The notes under the pieces: model-generated
What the model saw: the letters and a program-made list of their open reading frames with translations, nothing else
Databases searched by the model: none
What the model was told of the DNA's origin: nothing
Assembly: GCA_964601515.1 (NCBI GenBank)
Contig: CAZRNU010000173.1
Coordinates: forward strand, 1 to 5,873
Reading direction: 5' to 3'
From: PWND01 sp964601515
Lineage (GTDB): Bacteria; Bacteroidota; Bacteroidia; Bacteroidales; UBA7960
DNA: 5,873 bases
Part shown: in pieces, positions 5,710 to 5,873 of the stretch
Position numbering within the stretch: position 1 is the first letter of the stretch
Layout of the letters: every line of letters begins with the position of its first letter
Made by a program: the position numbers and the translations under genes

Positions 5710-5873
5710 ATGAATACAACTACTCCAGTGATAATATCAAAACAAATAAGAGACCTGTGTGAAAAAATTGATCCTGAGTATAAGCCCTTTTACATAGAAG
5801 TGAAACCGGATAAAAACTCTATACCTCATGAGTGCTTTGAAAATGTGAATTTAAGGGTTCAAAAACAGGGAGG
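5710..5873 (+). CDS. Partial gene, N-terminus of an unknown cytosolic protein
   Basis: An ATG at 5710 is preceded by GGAGGT (5695-5700, 9-nt spacing), and the frame stays open to the window edge: 54 codons plus 2 nt. The visible part begins MNTTTPVIISKQIRDLCEKI and goes on to ECFENVNLRVQKQGG. The 'ECFxNV...V...GG' run resembles the start of a family of uncharacterised bacterial proteins of which I have only a general memory, so no function is given. No signal peptide or membrane segment is visible. The short gap to the four-cysteine gene suggests co-transcription. An in-frame upstream start is not supported by any ribosome binding site. Confidence 0.75.
   Translation, partial: MNTTTPVIISKQIRDLCEKIDPEYKPFYIEVKPDKNSIPHECFENVNLRVQKQG

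Noticed and set aside
5372..5710. 112-codon frame on the + strand overlapping the four-cysteine gene
   Set aside because: It lies almost wholly within the 5260-5661 gene in another frame. It lacks as good a ribosome binding site as that gene, and its hydrophobic segment is explained by the shifted frame.
1..5873. CRISPR array, tRNA, rRNA, transposase or integrase
   Set aside because: No regularly spaced repeats, cloverleaf sequence, rRNA-like stretch or recombinase motif was seen on either strand.

Overview
The window is AT-rich, has strong AGGAGG-type ribosome binding sites, and carries tightly spaced genes all on the + strand. This fits a low-GC Firmicute, most likely a gut or rumen clostridium. 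That is inferred from composition and style; no marker gene is present. The content is accessory: no housekeeping gene is visible.

Layout. Positions 1-62 hold what is probably the last codons of an upstream gene. Positions 63-320 hold no convincing gene but contain a terminator-like hairpin and several dyads. A good sigma-A-type promoter (TTGACT, 17 bp, extended -10 TGCTAAGAT) at 321-349 is overlapped and flanked by two inverted repeats that could be operators. It drives a compact run of four genes: (1) a 739-aa protein with an N-terminal XRE-type helix-turn-helix, a dynamin-like GTPase domain and a C-terminal hydrophobic membrane hairpin; (2) a 278-aa, largely helical protein of unknown family; (3) a 389-aa protein with an HNH-type nuclease domain (GHH...N...H...H) followed by a polytopic membrane domain; (4) a small SUKH-like protein, a family known as immunity proteins for nuclease toxins. 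The intergenic gaps are 60, 15 and about 1 nt. An AT-rich hairpin follows the fourth gene. After a 173-nt spacer come a 133-aa four-cysteine protein of unknown function and the first 54 codons of another gene that runs off the window.

How the parts may work together (inference). The HNH protein and the SUKH protein look like a toxin and its immunity protein, but the nuclease is tethered to a membrane domain instead of sitting at the C-terminus of a secreted toxin. Upstream, a DNA-binding domain fused to a membrane-remodelling GTPase could autoregulate the operon and act as a membrane or stress sensor. The whole may be an intracellular, membrane-linked defence or abortive-infection module. I do not recognise this four-gene combination as a named system. 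The individual families are known; the combination is the notable point.
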